Below are positions 1-12,624 of a stretch of 64,000 bases of DNA, piece by piece. The notes under the pieces are model-generated. The model was given only the letters and a program-made list of their open reading frames with translations. It had not been told where the DNA came from and did not search any database. Source of the DNA: Halichondria panicea (Eukaryota > Porifera > Demospongiae > Suberitida > Halichondriidae). Each line of letters begins with the position of its first letter. Within the stretch, counting starts at the first letter, position 1. The translations under genes were made by a program, and so were the position numbers. The stretch lies in contig NC_087383.1 in NCBI RefSeq assembly GCF_963675165.1, forward strand, positions 310,001 through 374,000, in the 5' to 3' direction.

Positions 1-359
1 ACCCAAGCATGACTGTGGTGGTGTGCATGAGTACGGGTAATTAAACAGCAGGGAAACTAATGGCGCGTGTGTGTAAGTATCTGGGTGGTCCATGCACACA
101 GGCCACACACAAACAAGGGAGAATACACACACAGCAACAGGGAAAGCTTTAGCACTAGAACAACACAGATGACTAGCTCGACTATGCATGACCTGATACA
201 AATAACATTTGAAAATACTATATATACATCTACTAGTAAAATTCTGTAGCCAGTGTACTGGTTGTTTTCTAGTCACCTAAAATTAATTAATGTTTGAAAT
301 TGGACAACTAAATTATGTAAACTGTAACCACGTGGATACAGTTACTCAAGCTCTCTTAC
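1..359 (-). other. intron at left edge (SCAPER)
   Basis: This stretch lies downstream of the donor of the last visible SCAPER exon (exon end at 360, gtaag on the minus strand). I searched both strands for the missing SCAPER C-terminus and found nothing recognisable, so it is best read as intron, with the final exons outside the window. Confidence 0.6.
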
Positions 360-1435
360 CTGCATCATATGTAAGTCCAGTATAGCCGAGTTATTGACTG
401 CCTTGATGGTAGCCGTGGCGATAGCGAGCGTGTGTTGTGTGAGGGGTGGGGGTGTGGAGGAGTGACGAGGTGGGCCGTCAGCGAGCAGGATAGCGTAGAG
501 CAGCTGCATGAGGCCCACCAGCTCAGTCTGGTGGAGCACTAGAGCGAGGAGGGAGGAGTCATCGCAGCCAGAGAACACACCCACCACTCTGCGATGGTGG
601 TGGAGACAACCACTTAAACTTGATAATTGGACAATGAATATCATTAAGGATTTACGGGATATTGTTTACCGTATAGCGGGAAATTTTCGTGGGGGTAAAA
701 AATTCGTTAACTCGAGAAACGGTGGTTTTCGTAAGTAAAATTCCGTTTAGTCTCGTTGCCTGCATGCATTTCTACGTTCCGGTAAGCCACGTTAAAATTT
801 CGTGGAGGTCAGCCTGCTCACGAAAATAACGAATATTTACGAAAATTACCCGCTATACGGTAATAGTCATACCGTTCAGAACAACAAACAACCATCACCA
901 CAGAACAATTATCGGGTAAAAACATAAAAATACAAAAAACAACATACTTGAGCTCCATGCGTTCCTATAAGGGTATTTGCATGGCCGGGCGGGCTACTAG
1001 TTTACACGCAGCCATTATACATTATAAGGACATGTATTATATTTATGGTCTCTGCCATTATACAGTTCTCAACAAGGTCTACATTTACAAGTATAGATGC
1101 TATCCATCCATCATGTACATGTAGCTTTCCTGGTATGAGGTTACAGAGGTTTTCAGTACTCATGCTAATATAAAGTACTGCTGTACTGTGCTGTATGTAC
1201 ATACAACAGTAACTTATGCACGAGTAACTTTACAGTCTGAACTTCAGAAGCATTCCCTCAACCTACCTGAAAACCTCTGTTATAGCTTTACCTGGTGTGC
1301 ATGCAAGCAGTGACAGCCACAATGAGGTTAATAGCAGAGAGAACTAGTTGAGTAACAGAGAGGTCTCCAATAGGCCCGCTGATGGTGCCGAAGTAGAGAC
1401 TCAGCTTGTCGAGTACACCAACGCTCACCAGATAG

Positions 1436-1518
<83 letters not shown>

Positions 1519-4500
1519 GTGTGTGGGTGTGGTGACAGTGTACAATACTTTACCCTGAGGGCAGATGGTTATTGGCAGTCATAACAGTACCACATGTACA
1601 AGGTGATGACAAGCAGGAAATTTGTGCTAATTATACAAAAATCAAATGCTTAACAGCTTCAAGGCATCTCAATCAATATGTTGATAATGAGACAAGCAGC
1701 AATCAAAGGCTTATAAGTGTCTACCTGAAACCTCACAGCACATAGTGGACAGTAAACAAAATTGGCCGCTCAAAGAAACAGTACACATAAAAAACAGCAA
1801 ACAAAATTGTCTCTTAAGTGGAGAAACAGATTGACAGTGACAACACTGCAATGCCTCGTAGTGGCTTAGAGGAACACAGTACATGGTAGCAACTGAAGGG
1901 GAGCTTATCTGCTATCCTGGATACCATACATGCAGGACCCAAAATGACTGGTCTGATTTTACTGTAATTCAGAAATTGCAATTTCAACATAATTATAATT
2001 ATACAATGTAGCTACTCTATTACATACCAAATACATATAATTTTAAATTTAAAAATGAATACAACTACAAACGGACACTGCACAACAAGCCAATCACAAG
2101 CTTCTACTAATACAGAGTGTTCTCAAGGCTACTCTATGAAGGCCATTGTTGCAAGTAATTCGATAAGTGCACATAGTTGGGGAGGTCCAGGTCCCCTTGG
2201 AGGCATGATGCACACACAAAGGAGAACATTTGGACCAAAGAATTATGACAAGTTCGTAATTTAATCAATGAACCAACCACGCATCACAGGCTTTCTGTAT
2301 AGGGACCACACGCCCCACACCCGTACATCGCAGGTGTTGCTGATGCGAAATGCCAAGGAAATAATGTTTTTGGCAGTGCTCAAAGAGAAAAGTCGACCAC
2401 AGCTAGTCAAAAATGGAGAGAGGGAGCAGTTAAGTCACGTAGCTTATACACTTGAAGGCTGTGAAATACAAATTAAGAATGGCATATAAGCTTATTGATG
2501 TGAAGAGGATCGTGTGCGTGCTCTTAGTTACCGTAGCAATGTGTTGGCTGGTGGCGGTGATTGAAGGGGGTGGATCAAAGGCATGGAAATATTGTCCGCG
2601 TGTGAATAGTAGGAAAAGGTATTTTTAGAGACATTGTATGATTTACAAACATGGAAAAAAGACTTTCATGAACAATGCACAGTTAATGGACACAGGCCTA
2701 GAGTCTGTGATACAACCATGCACAGTTAATGGACACAGGCCTAGAGTCTGTGATACAACCATGCACAGTTAATGGACACAGGCCTAGAGTCTGTGATACA
2801 ACCATGCACAGTTAATGGACACAGGCCTAGAGTCTGTGATACAACCATGCACAGTTAATGGACACAGGCCTAGAGTCTGTGATACAACCATGCACAGTTA
2901 ATGGACACAGGCCTAGAGTCTGTGATACAACCATGCACAGTTAATGGACACAGGCCTAGAGTCTGTGATACAACCATGCACAGTTAATGGACACAGGCCT
3001 AGAGTCTGTGATACAACCATGCACAGTTAATGGACACAGGCCTAGAGTCTGTGATACAATCTGCACTACAGGGTTGGGAAGAATGACTGAGTCTGTGCAA
3101 AGAATCAATAGAAGTGCACATGTGTGTTGAGACTGTTCAAAAGCAAGGGAACTATTAGCCTCGACTCCAGGCTATTGAAGGGGCTGGAGTCGAGGCTAGG
3201 GAACTATATACAATACCTGAGTACCTGATAATAGATAGTGTTACAGGATCTAGCACAAGTGGGTAAAATTAATAGGACAGGTGACAAAAATGTTCAAGCA
3301 GGTAAAAAATCACCCGCCAACCAGCACTAAAGAGCCCATGTACTAGTGTTCATCGTACTATTAATGTAATATACCTGATAAGGTCGAGCACTGGTTGGCT
3401 CAGTTCCTCCCTCGGATTGGTAGCCAGGGTGCTGATAATGCCAGCCAGTATTCCCAGCAGACCACCACATAGAGACGTCACCTTTGACCCTGGTGAGGCC
3501 CCGCCTACTTCATGACTGGGGAAGACCTCTGAGAGCAGTTGTAGAGAGAGGTCAATGAGAGACGCCATTTTGTTTGAGAGGACGAGATAAGTGCAATTGT
3601 CACGGTGACCAGGACAAGAGCTCTGTAGGATGCTGACAGCGTACTGTAAAGCTCTGTGGGGATAATAATAATAATAATCGACAACCGTGTGTCTAGAATG
3701 TGCCCATTATATCTGAAGACACCATCCCATGATGCTTTAATTACTTGTACGGTGACAACAACTATGTGTGTACGTGCATAACACATAGTCATAATAAATA
3801 CAGACAGTCTGAAATATTGCTAGGAAAACATCATTTCTCAATATGGTCCCATTGGGCAGGCAGTCAAATCAAAGCAGTACTAGAAATCAAATCAGTGACA
3901 TTAATTATGAGCAGTGGGGACTAGGGGCTACCCCTTACTTGTCTGATGGTCTCTTCTTCCCACTCCCCTCCATCATGGTTAGTAGGAACAGTCTCAGGAC
4001 AGCAGAGAGTCCTCCTAGCTGACAGAAACACAATCGATCATCAGCCCCACCAGACAACAAGCAACGAGACAAGTCACCAAGGCAACGCTCAATATGTGTA
4101 ACATGTGAGGGCTCCCACGTGAGTGTGTGAGATGTGGGGGTCTGGACAGCGTCTAATTGTCGATTAAGCTCTTTGATGGATCGCACCATCTTGGGCCTAC
4201 TCTTACACTGCATGGCCGATACTGCTGCACCTGGCCATGAGTCCTCCTTCAGTCTGCACAGGGCACATCATTATATCGTATAGCGGGGAATATCCTATCC
4301 ATGCACATTGTTCGTAACTTATTTCATATCCTAAATATTCCTACAGCTCAGAATGACCTAATAGTTATTTTGCAGTTTTATTTTCGGATTACTGCTCTAC
4401 ATTTGGACCATATGAAAATAACCTGCTATACAATACACACATAATGTGTATCACCTAGCAACACCTCTACACAGTACAATAAAGTAGAATATAATTTTTA

Positions 4501-7500
4501 TGGACGTTAGACAAAGGACATATCTTGTGTGCCTGGAATGTACACGTACGCACTATGTCTGGTTAACTAGACACCACAAGAGGAGGTGGGGCTCATTAAC
4601 GACAGCACCCGCCGGTAAACTCTTGGCATTCAACGCTAACCACAACTTCCGAAAAACAAAGTCCCAATAGGCAATATAATTATGTCATCAATATAAACCA
4701 TATATACCGTACACATCACAATGATATCACTGTATATTTCCCTGAAGTCTAGTTAAAAGTGAGAACACCACACTAACATGCCCACCTGCTAGCCATTCTA
4801 TGTCTGATCTTCTTGGCTCGTTTCTTGCCCATCCTCATTCTTTCAACCACCTCTGGTTTTTCCACGGGCAGTCGCTGCTGTTCCTCGTCAGCCTCGATGA
4901 TTATAGGGGTCTCAGGTTCTGCCCCCTCATCATCAGGGTCAGGGGGGAGAGAGGCAATAGCTTCCTGGTGCTTCCTCCCACGCAGGTGACCCAGAAGGTA
5001 CACTTCAGATATGATCTACACATAGGGAGAGACTCACACAACACACACACACGCCCCCTCCCACACAACATTATATATCATACAATCACCAGTAGCAGTA
5101 TTTCTACATTTATTTACGGGACATTGCATCGAGAGAAGGCTCACAAAAATTATACTGCAAATTATGCAAATCTTTACCTCGACATCACAGAGAGTGCACC
5201 ACTTCTTCTTTTTGTACACCTCCACTCTCGGAGCATCGTCTGTTGAAGCGTGTCGTGACACGGACACAGCTACCAGCTTCTTCTGCTCCAACTGTTCCCC
5301 ATAGCGACGAGATGACTCGTATTGCTGAGTGTGTGTGTGGGGGGGGGGAGGTGTTTCGTTAATTGTCTAAACAATTTCAATGGTGATGGGTAAATTGGGT
5401 CTCTAATAAAAGCAGTTACAGAACTCTTCATGGACACACATCACCTTTTGTTGTATCTTCCTCTCCAGCTCTTCGACTGAGGTTTGAATGGCTGCATTCC
5501 TGGCCTCCAACTTCCGCTCCCTCTCTCTACACACACACACATACACACAGTAAGCCTGAGGCAACATGTACATGTATCCACACCCACACACACACACACC
5601 CACACACACACACAGCTGATATTAGTGTGGCTCACCTGGCCTTTTCTCTGGCAACATCTTCTCTCACTCTCTCTCTATCTTGTTTCATCTGATCTATCTT
5701 GGCCTCTTGTTCCTTCCTACGCACCTGACATTATAGTACACAGCGTACATTAGTGTAATGTAAGTGTGACAGGGATCTAGGGATCATAATTATCCAGTAC
5801 TTGTACGTATATTTATTATACCTCTTGTTCCATAAGTTTAGCCACACGCTCTGACTCGAGCATCCTCCTGCGTTCCATTGCTGCCTCCTCCTTGGCCAGT
5901 TGCTCCACCCTCTTCCGTTGCCTCTCATCCTGGAGCTCCTGGAGTCGTGCTCTGTGTACCTCATGTCTCTCCAACACCTCCATTTTCTTGTTCTGTGCCC
6001 CCAGTGTGTTGATGAAGGAGATCTCACTGACCTGTAGAGAGTACAGACTTGTATATAGTACCGTTACAATCCTCTTCCGTACCTTTGCGTCCTCCTCCTG
6101 AGCCTTGCGTACAATCTCCTGCAAGTGTGACTCTCTCAGCATCTCGGCTCTCTGTAGTTTTCCTTCCAATGCGTTTCTTTGCAGACGTATCTTGGCATCA
6201 CGGCTCTCCCTGACCCCACGAACCTGGTATAGTGTAGAGCAGCTTGGAATGTTTCACTTGCCAAAAACAATAATTAGTAAAGTCTACCAAACCATTTGCA
6301 ATTGGGCAGATTGCTTATGAAAACGATTATTGTGGCAAAATCTTCAGCTGGAAGAAATTGTAATTCTTGCTAGCTACGGAAGTGGGTGGGGCCACTAATG
6401 ACGAAAACATATACTGGGTACTGTACCTTGTCTGAGGCCATTTTATATTTCTGTGTCCTCTCCTCTTGAAGTCTGTAGCGATGCTGCTCCGCCTTTTCCT
6501 GTTTCTCCTGGGACATCCTGCGTGACTCTTCAACATCCTCTAGTCTAAGAGGGGGGGGGGTTCAATATCATAGACATTGGATCACCAGAACGTAACTAAT
6601 TGGTTGTTCAAACAGTTGCTTACAGTGTACTAGGCATTTCAAAGGGCTACAAAAGGCGAAACCACAAAAAGGCTTCGAAACGCTTTTTTCTAAATATCGT
6701 ATTACTAGAATATTTTGCGGGTAAAGCGAATCACCACCCTTTGCGATCTAACTATTGCGTTCTGGCAAGGATCGTGTGTTTACTAGTAATAATTTAGGGT
6801 TTGCGGATTTTATTTGATCAACCATCACAAAGTTTGCAAATGTTTAATGCTCGCAAAATTCTAGTAATACGATATTTGGGCCCGAAATAAATCGCTGATC
6901 TAGGCACAGCCACCTTCTCCTAGATGGTGATGACAGACGTTGATGCAGGTGAATGGCCCTTCCTGGTGAACGGGTGATATCAGAGAGGGCCTCGGGGGAA
7001 GAGTCACAACGGTCTGCCCAAGACACCTCCTGTCGATAACTCTCACCAGCCTCGTAGTCGGCCATTACATCACTCCATGTCCAAGCCTAACGGACAAGGA
7101 GTTAAATACTGTATGTGAAATCTTTTTCTGGCTACAATAAGCTCAGTATGTAGACAAGAACATACTTAACATTTAATTCACGTAAATTCAAAAAGGTTAT
7201 GTAGATATACGTGTACAACTCACCTCGCTGTTTGATGTAGGTACTTCTATTTCCTTCTTTTCTTCCTCCATGACGACCTCCTCCGCTGCAGCTAGCTCCT
7301 TCAACGTCACTCTTCCCTCCTCCTTATCCCCACCAGTCTCAACCCTGACAGATGATATAACAGTCTCCACTTCCAGGGGCTTGCTCTCAGCCGGTATCAC
7401 GACAAGTTCATCAAACACTGGAGTTAACGGCTCAATAGATGATGATCCACTGTGGCTATTGGAGCTCTCACTGCGACTACTCGAGTTGCTTTTACTGCGA

Positions 7501-9296
7501 TTTTTTGAGCTCAGTTTACTAGTTCTGTTCTTGAGCTTGTGTTTGTGATGTCCGTTATGTGTGGATTTTGAACCAGAGCAAGCACTTTTACTACGAAACC
7601 GAGTCACCTTCTCCCATCCTTCCTCTGCATCCTCCTCCGTGGCCTTGAGGACCGTCTCTGGTGCTGGTGGTACAACACTGCCACTGTCTGATGCAGAGCT
7701 CTTTACTCTCATGATTGGTTTGGTTCGTCCACTCACTCTATCAGCCCATGTGAGTCCATCTCCGGTCGTCTTTGTCGCAGAATCGGCTTTCCCGTGACTT
7801 TTACTTCTTCTAAGCAGCGAGGGAGCGTCAACTCTTCCCTCGCAAGAACAGCTGCTAAAATCCAGGCTTCTTGCAGAGGAGGGTCTGGATAGGATGATGG
7901 GTTTAGGGTGGGTGTCAGTGTCTATAGATGCTGTGTTTGCAATACTTCTATTGTTGATGGTCGATTTGGTAGCTTGAAGAACAGGTTTGTCTAAGTTGGA
8001 AACTGGGTGGTCCTTTTTAGTAGTGTCATTTGATTGCTTGATGTTAGTGAGAGGAAGAGATTCATTTGGTTCAGACGGCTGGCTTTGTGCGAGGGCGTCG
8101 GGGTGATGATGTGAGGGTGTGACTGTGTGATCTTTGTGTGGGTAGTGACGGTGTGCTGAGGATGCAGACGGTGAAAGCGAACGCCTCGAGGACAATTTAA
8201 TGGGGGAGGTAGTTTTGCGAACTTCCCATGCTAGATTGGAACGCCTGCACACACAGAAAACACATTTCAATTTTACTTACGAAAATATTCATGTAACTAA
8301 CTGCACTGACTACCGTATAGCGGGTATATTTCGAGCCGGAGGGTATAAATGTTCGCAGTTTTTGCTGATCAAGCATGTACCGCAAACATAATTATACCTA
8401 TAAATTATCTTTAAGTCTGCAAAAGCTGCTATTCCGCAAAAGCGAATGAACTAACAGTATTTCCGTGAAAGTTTATATTCTCGAAATATACCCGCTATAC
8501 AGTGGTTAGCAGCTTAGGGCTACAAATGTACCACTAACTGGACGGACGTACTTTGGCTGTAGTTGTTGCTGCTCAAAGAGTTGGAATCTTCGGATGAGTG
8601 CTTCGAAGTCTTTCTGACACAGTTCCAGAGTCATTATTACCTCCTGCATGTGCGGTAGAGCATGGCACACGTCATGTACATGTACAAGATGATTGATAAA
8701 CACACACTAGTGTAGCGTGATAACGTTATCTTATTAACAAAGCATAAATAATGGGAACTATGGTAACGAAAATAATTGGAGGTGTGTGTGAAGATAATTA
8801 GTATTTCTGATAATTTAAACTCAGAATGACATGTCACCTGACACTCTATTGGACTCTCGTCTGCCTCACAGGTGGCGTAGAGCTCGTCCACCGCTCGATG
8901 GAGGTTGTCAAACAGGTATGACCAGTAGCGAGCGTGCAAATCAATCTTCGGCGATTTTGTTTGTCGATTTCTCTGCTTAGCGTGAATATTGGAATAGTGT
9001 TCGGCCACCACCACGCACACTTCCTCACTCACTCTCGGGCCACGGTTTGTACTCGGCACTACTACACTGGGTGTTCTGGAGGGGTGAGTCGGCCTCCTGC
9101 TTGTGTCCTGATAACCTCTGGGCTTGGGTCTTGCACGCTGTCTGCTTCTCCTAGTTCTTTTGGTGACCTGTTGGAAACCGTCGTTGCTTTCATGGCCGGG
9201 GGCAGTAATGTCTGCGATAGGTACCGACCAAGCCACAAGGTTGCGTGCGCTTTTGCCCTCTTTCTCCACCAACCGGCGGATATCGTGACTCTGCAT
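360..9296 (-). CDS. SCAPER: SCAPER (S-phase cyclin A-associated protein in the ER), 3' partial
   Basis: SCAPER is a large ER/cytoplasmic protein that binds cyclin A/CDK2 and is linked to ciliary and cell-cycle control. Minus-strand exons: 9296-8838, 8643-8552, 8244-7224, 7086-6914, 6544-6427, 6223-6083, 6031-5822, 5724-5636, 5526-5445, 5324-5178, 5015-4786, 4253-3939, 3653-3375, 1435-1292, 588-360. All phases agree and give about 1243 residues; the human protein is about 1400, so roughly 150 C-terminal residues lie off the left edge. The start is the ATG at 9296, with an in-frame TGA just upstream. Seen: the N-terminal SCAPER_N-like block (ARNLVAWSVP, IDLHARYWSYLFDNL), a low-complexity Ser-rich exon, the ADYEAGESYRQEVSWAD block, a long Glu/Arg/Lys coiled coil, a C2H2-type finger (WCTLCDVE then LGHLRGRKH) split across two exons, and a helical C-terminal region. 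The intron from 1436 to 3374 carries a TG tract, a 43-bp minisatellite and a small palindrome. Identification is secure; exact edges of exons 14-15 are slightly less so. Confidence 0.93.
669..860. mobile_element. MITE-like element, family A (TIR CCGTATAGCGGG)
   Basis: The sequence begins CCGTATAGCGGG (669-680) and ends with its inverse CCCGCTATACGG (849-860). The ends continue as matching AT-rich arms, giving a non-coding element of about 190 bp. It lies in the SCAPER intron upstream of exon 15 (minus strand). TA-like flanks are present but the target duplication is not certain. Confidence 0.6.
1436..1524. repeat. TG/CA microsatellite at a splice acceptor
   Basis: Interrupted (TG)n on the plus strand, so (CA)n on the SCAPER sense strand. 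It runs directly into the acceptor cacag of SCAPER exon 14 (exon begins 1435). Confidence 0.95.
2675..3060. repeat. 43-bp minisatellite, nine near-identical copies
   Basis: Units start with ATGCACAGTTAATGG and end TGTGATACAACC; starts at 2675 and 2718 show the 43-base period. I count about nine copies with no obvious substitution except at the last junction, which implies recent expansion or gene conversion. It lies inside SCAPER intron 13. No open frame is conserved through it. Confidence 0.95.
3156..3198. repeat. short palindrome, TAGCCTCG family
   Basis: Arms TAGCCTCGACTCCAG and its inverse flank a loop of about 13 bases. It belongs to a family of small palindromes also seen at 32565, 32636 and 37855. 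Confidence 0.75.
4275..4436. mobile_element. degenerate family A MITE copy
   Basis: Starts ATCGTATAGCGGGG and ends near ACCTGCTATACAAT, a diverged version of the family A terminal repeats. It lies in the SCAPER intron before exon 12. Confidence 0.45.
6693..6878. mobile_element. MITE-like element, family B (TIR CGTATTACTAGAAT)
   Basis: Left end AATATCGTATTACTAGAATA and right end CTAGTAATACGATATT are inverse copies. Internally it shares blocks (for example TTACTAGTAATAATTTAGG) with the element at 12885-13096, in the other orientation. It lies in SCAPER intron 4 and has no coding capacity. Confidence 0.7.
8313..8502. mobile_element. MITE-like element, family A, 190 bp
   Basis: Ends CCGTATAGCGGGTATATTTC and its inverse, about 23 bp of terminal inverted repeat. 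The length matches the copy at 669. The internal block AAAGCTGCTATTCCGCAAA is shared with the SUGP1 intron repeat near 60330. It lies in SCAPER intron 2. Confidence 0.75.
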
Positions 9297-9544
9297 TTCT
9301 TTGAGCTTGCTTCTTTGATGGACACCTCATGCAATGCAGCTTAGTGTATAGCTGGCTAGCTAGCTCAGCATTCTAATTAGAATTTCATAGCATAATTCAG
9401 CTGCATCCAATCATCATGATCCAATGTAGGCACACTCGTACTCATGAATATAGTTAAAGATAGATAACTTGCACTTCACATCATCATAAAGCTCTAAACA
9501 TTATTTTCTCCTAACAGTTATGATTCCTAAATCTATAGTATTGT

Positions 9545-12373
9545 TCATAGTTCTTTCTTCGACTTTTTGGAATTCTTTTTGTCCTTTTCTCCAGCAATGA
9601 TGGGAGGGTTGGTGGCGTTGTCTTTGATGTACTTGATAAAGTCAGCTACTTCGCGACCTCCCTGCACGCATTAGTTTGGGATTACAGAATGTAGTAGACA
9701 CACCATAACATTTTTACTATCGACCATTAATTATTGACAAATGCATAATTGTATACAGACCTCATACTTCACAGGACTGTCTTTCTTTCCAGCTGGTACC
9801 CAAAAGAGCGTTGGAAATCTGTGTGTGTGTATGTGTGTGTATGGGGGGAGTGTGTGTGTGTGTGAGGGGAGTGGGCGTGTGTACAAGCTCACCCCCTGAC
9901 TTCGTAGGAAGGAGGGAGATCATTAGCAGTGGCATCACACTTGGCTATCACAATATTGGGATCATCCATCAACTGCAAAACACATTTAGAAACATCAACA
10001 CCACAACCACCACTACACTGCCACACACCTTCTCTCCCAACTCTTCGTAAATGGGGGCCAGAGACTTGCAGTGACCACACCATGGAGCATAGAACTCAAT
10101 CAGAACATCTTTAGTGTCATCGTTTACGATCTCATCAAAATTCTTTCCAACAACAACCTGTGGGGATAATTGAATAGCAATAAATGGCATTCTGTTCCTC
10201 AATTAGCGTACACAAGAGCTAAATAGAACAATACAAGCAAACACAGTACATGTATTCAGCCATAACACCACACAGATTAGCACAGAAACCTGCCAGTAGT
10301 ATAGTACAACAAGCACCTATGTACAACCACTGCTACTAGCTACCACACAGGGCTTACAGTGACACCAGCCCCTATGTACAACCATTGCTACTAGCTACCA
10401 CACAGGGCTTACAGTGACAGGTCCATTGTTGTCCTCAGGTACTGGCTCTGACTTGATGTAGAGCTCCAGCTCACCAGCATTGTACTGTTCCACAAACTGG
10501 CGCAGGTTGTCAACACTGCACAAGGAAACAGGTCGACAATTGTTACAAAATCAATATCAACATCAGTTTTTTTTAACTGTGAGCAACGAAGTACGTACAT
10601 CTTAGGACATCAAGGAAACGAAAGTACAGACCACGAATATTAGATTTAACCTACCTGAAGTCTGTTTCCATAGAATACTTTCCGCTGTTGTCATAGATAC
10701 CAGCGGCAACAGCTGCCTCGCTGCTCTGGCCCAAGTCAGTGAGCTCCTTATTGAAGGCAGTCTTATCAGACACACAGAAGTTGATATCGGGAAACTCTTT
10801 GGCAACTTTGATCACTCTGGACAGGAAAGAAAAACCGTCTCAACCATACATTCAACAGGCAAACAATATTCTACACTTCACGCAAGTTAATTGAATAATT
10901 AATGTATAGGAAGTTGGCTATAAAATTGATGTACTGCCTCGTTGTTTATGGAAGGAGATTGCTAGTGTGTTTATGTACCTGTTTCTCCAGTAGTTGCTTC
11001 CCTTGGGATTACGCTCATAGTCAATGTCAAAGTAAACTACCACTAGAGGCTTCTCAAAGAGCACAGCATTGTCAGTAGTGCGAAGACCAGCCAGGCCCAT
11101 ACTGGAGGGGAGAACAAAACCAGATAACAGCAAGAATCCTTGTGCTAGGAAAATCACCATTTAAGTACATTAGATTCTGGCACAGGTATACACGTACCAC
11201 ACACACATACAATTGAAGTACGTTTATGACAAGTTAAGGTACTTTATCAGAGATAGAGGATTGATATATTAATATTACAGACTCACAAATTTGCCTTGAC
11301 GAATTCTATAATAGCTTTAGAATTAGCATCTCCGTCATAAGCCAGTTGAGAAGGCTCCATCTTGGTGATCATCTTGACAGGCTGGAAGATCACAATTTGA
11401 CTGGTGGAAAGAGAGCAGCGATAATTACACTGATATAAGCACCACACTGATATAAGCACCACACTGATACAAGCACACTCACTCATTGTAGCCGTACTCC
11501 GCTGCTGTGTCAGCATCCACGGTGAACACAAACTTGAAAGTTTCTCTCTCTGAATCGGCAGCTTTGTGGAATGCCTTGGCTACTTCATTACCACCGTCGG
11601 AAAAGAAACCTGGAGTGATGGACAATGTTGTTAAGTAGCTATTATAGTGTTAAAAGACCGAAATCATATTCATTCTTTCTTCCCTGAGGCAAACACAACT
11701 TCCTCCACACACTCACCAACAATGCAGTGGTCATTATACTTCTCCAGCTTAGCCTTGAGCTGGTCAGCACTAGTCACTTCCACTGCACTGGGACCAGCCT
11801 GCTTGGACATGGTCGACACGATTCCATCTGTGTACACACACACACACACACACACACAGAATCATCATCATGAGCTAGTTGATATAGAATAATGTAAAGA
11901 CTCACCTGCCGTGCGTGGACCTTGGTAATCAGAGCTAAACTCTCCATTCCTGAAAATCTTGAGAGTTGGGTAACCGGACACACCGTACTTGGAGCAGGTG
12001 GCCTTGCCCCTCTCAGTACAGTCCATTTTGGCGATGGGTACGGGAGGGTCGCTGTTCAACAGCTGTGTAGCCGCCTTCTCGTACTCTGGAGCCAGGCGTT
12101 TGCAGTGACCACACCTACAAGGTACAGATACGACAAAACATTGAGCACGATGCAACCTTGATTATTACTAGTATATGCACATGTGTATTATTATTTCGAT
12201 TCTTTACAGAGCTTAGTGACTGCTTACCATGGAGCAAAGAACTCTATCAACATCATGTCAACATCTTTAGTTTTTTCTGTAAAGTTATCATCACCCAGCT
12301 CGATAACATCACTGTCTTGAGCCATTGCAATGGCCACTAGCAGTAGGGACCCCAGCAGCAAGCGAGCAGTCAT
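9545..12373 (-). CDS. PDIA3: protein disulfide-isomerase A3 (ERp57)
   Basis: ER-lumen thiol oxidoreductase/isomerase that, in the known family, works with calnexin/calreticulin on glycoproteins. Exons (minus): 12373-12228, 12114-11906, 11827-11717, 11609-11483, 11400-11287, 11101-10979, 10816-10655, 10515-10413, 10157-10029, 9972-9893, 9818-9761, 9661-9545; 492 residues, close to the family length. Seen: a signal peptide ([18 protein letters not shown]), thioredoxin domain a with CGHC at residues 50-53 (the codon is split by intron 1), b and b' regions including [18 protein letters not shown], and domain a' with CGHC at 392-395. The C-terminus is KKEL, a plausible variant of the KDEL/QEDL retrieval signal. 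The two active sites and the [14 protein letters not shown] block point to PDIA3, not PDIA1. An almost exact 55-bp duplication covers the exon 8 donor (10316-10419). Confidence 0.96.
10316..10419. repeat. 55-bp tandem duplication including a splice donor
   Basis: Two copies, starting at 10316 and 10371, each contain the plus-strand string GGGCTTACAGTGAC. On the minus strand this is GTCACT followed by gtaagccc, the donor of PDIA3 exon 8. The second donor lies 55 bases downstream and would shift the frame if used. Confidence 0.85.
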
Positions 12374-12624
12374 GGTAGCTGTGTATCAGGAGCTAGGTTA
12401 GAGGATAAATGAAGACAGGAGTCCAGACTAGACAGGATCACTTCAGTATAAAACCATGTGGGGGCTTAGACTAGACGTAGACACGTTCACCAATCAAATC
12501 GCAGTATTTTGCCATTAATTCACACTTTCATCATTAACGACCAGAACCTGAAGATTGTAATTGCACAATTTTCTCATCATTTCAAAACAATGCATAACAC
12601 AATCAAGATCTCTGAGTGTCTGAG

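Noticed and set aside
1-359. Search for the last SCAPER exons in the left margin.
   Set aside because: No stretch matched the expected C-terminal sequence in any frame; assigned as intron.
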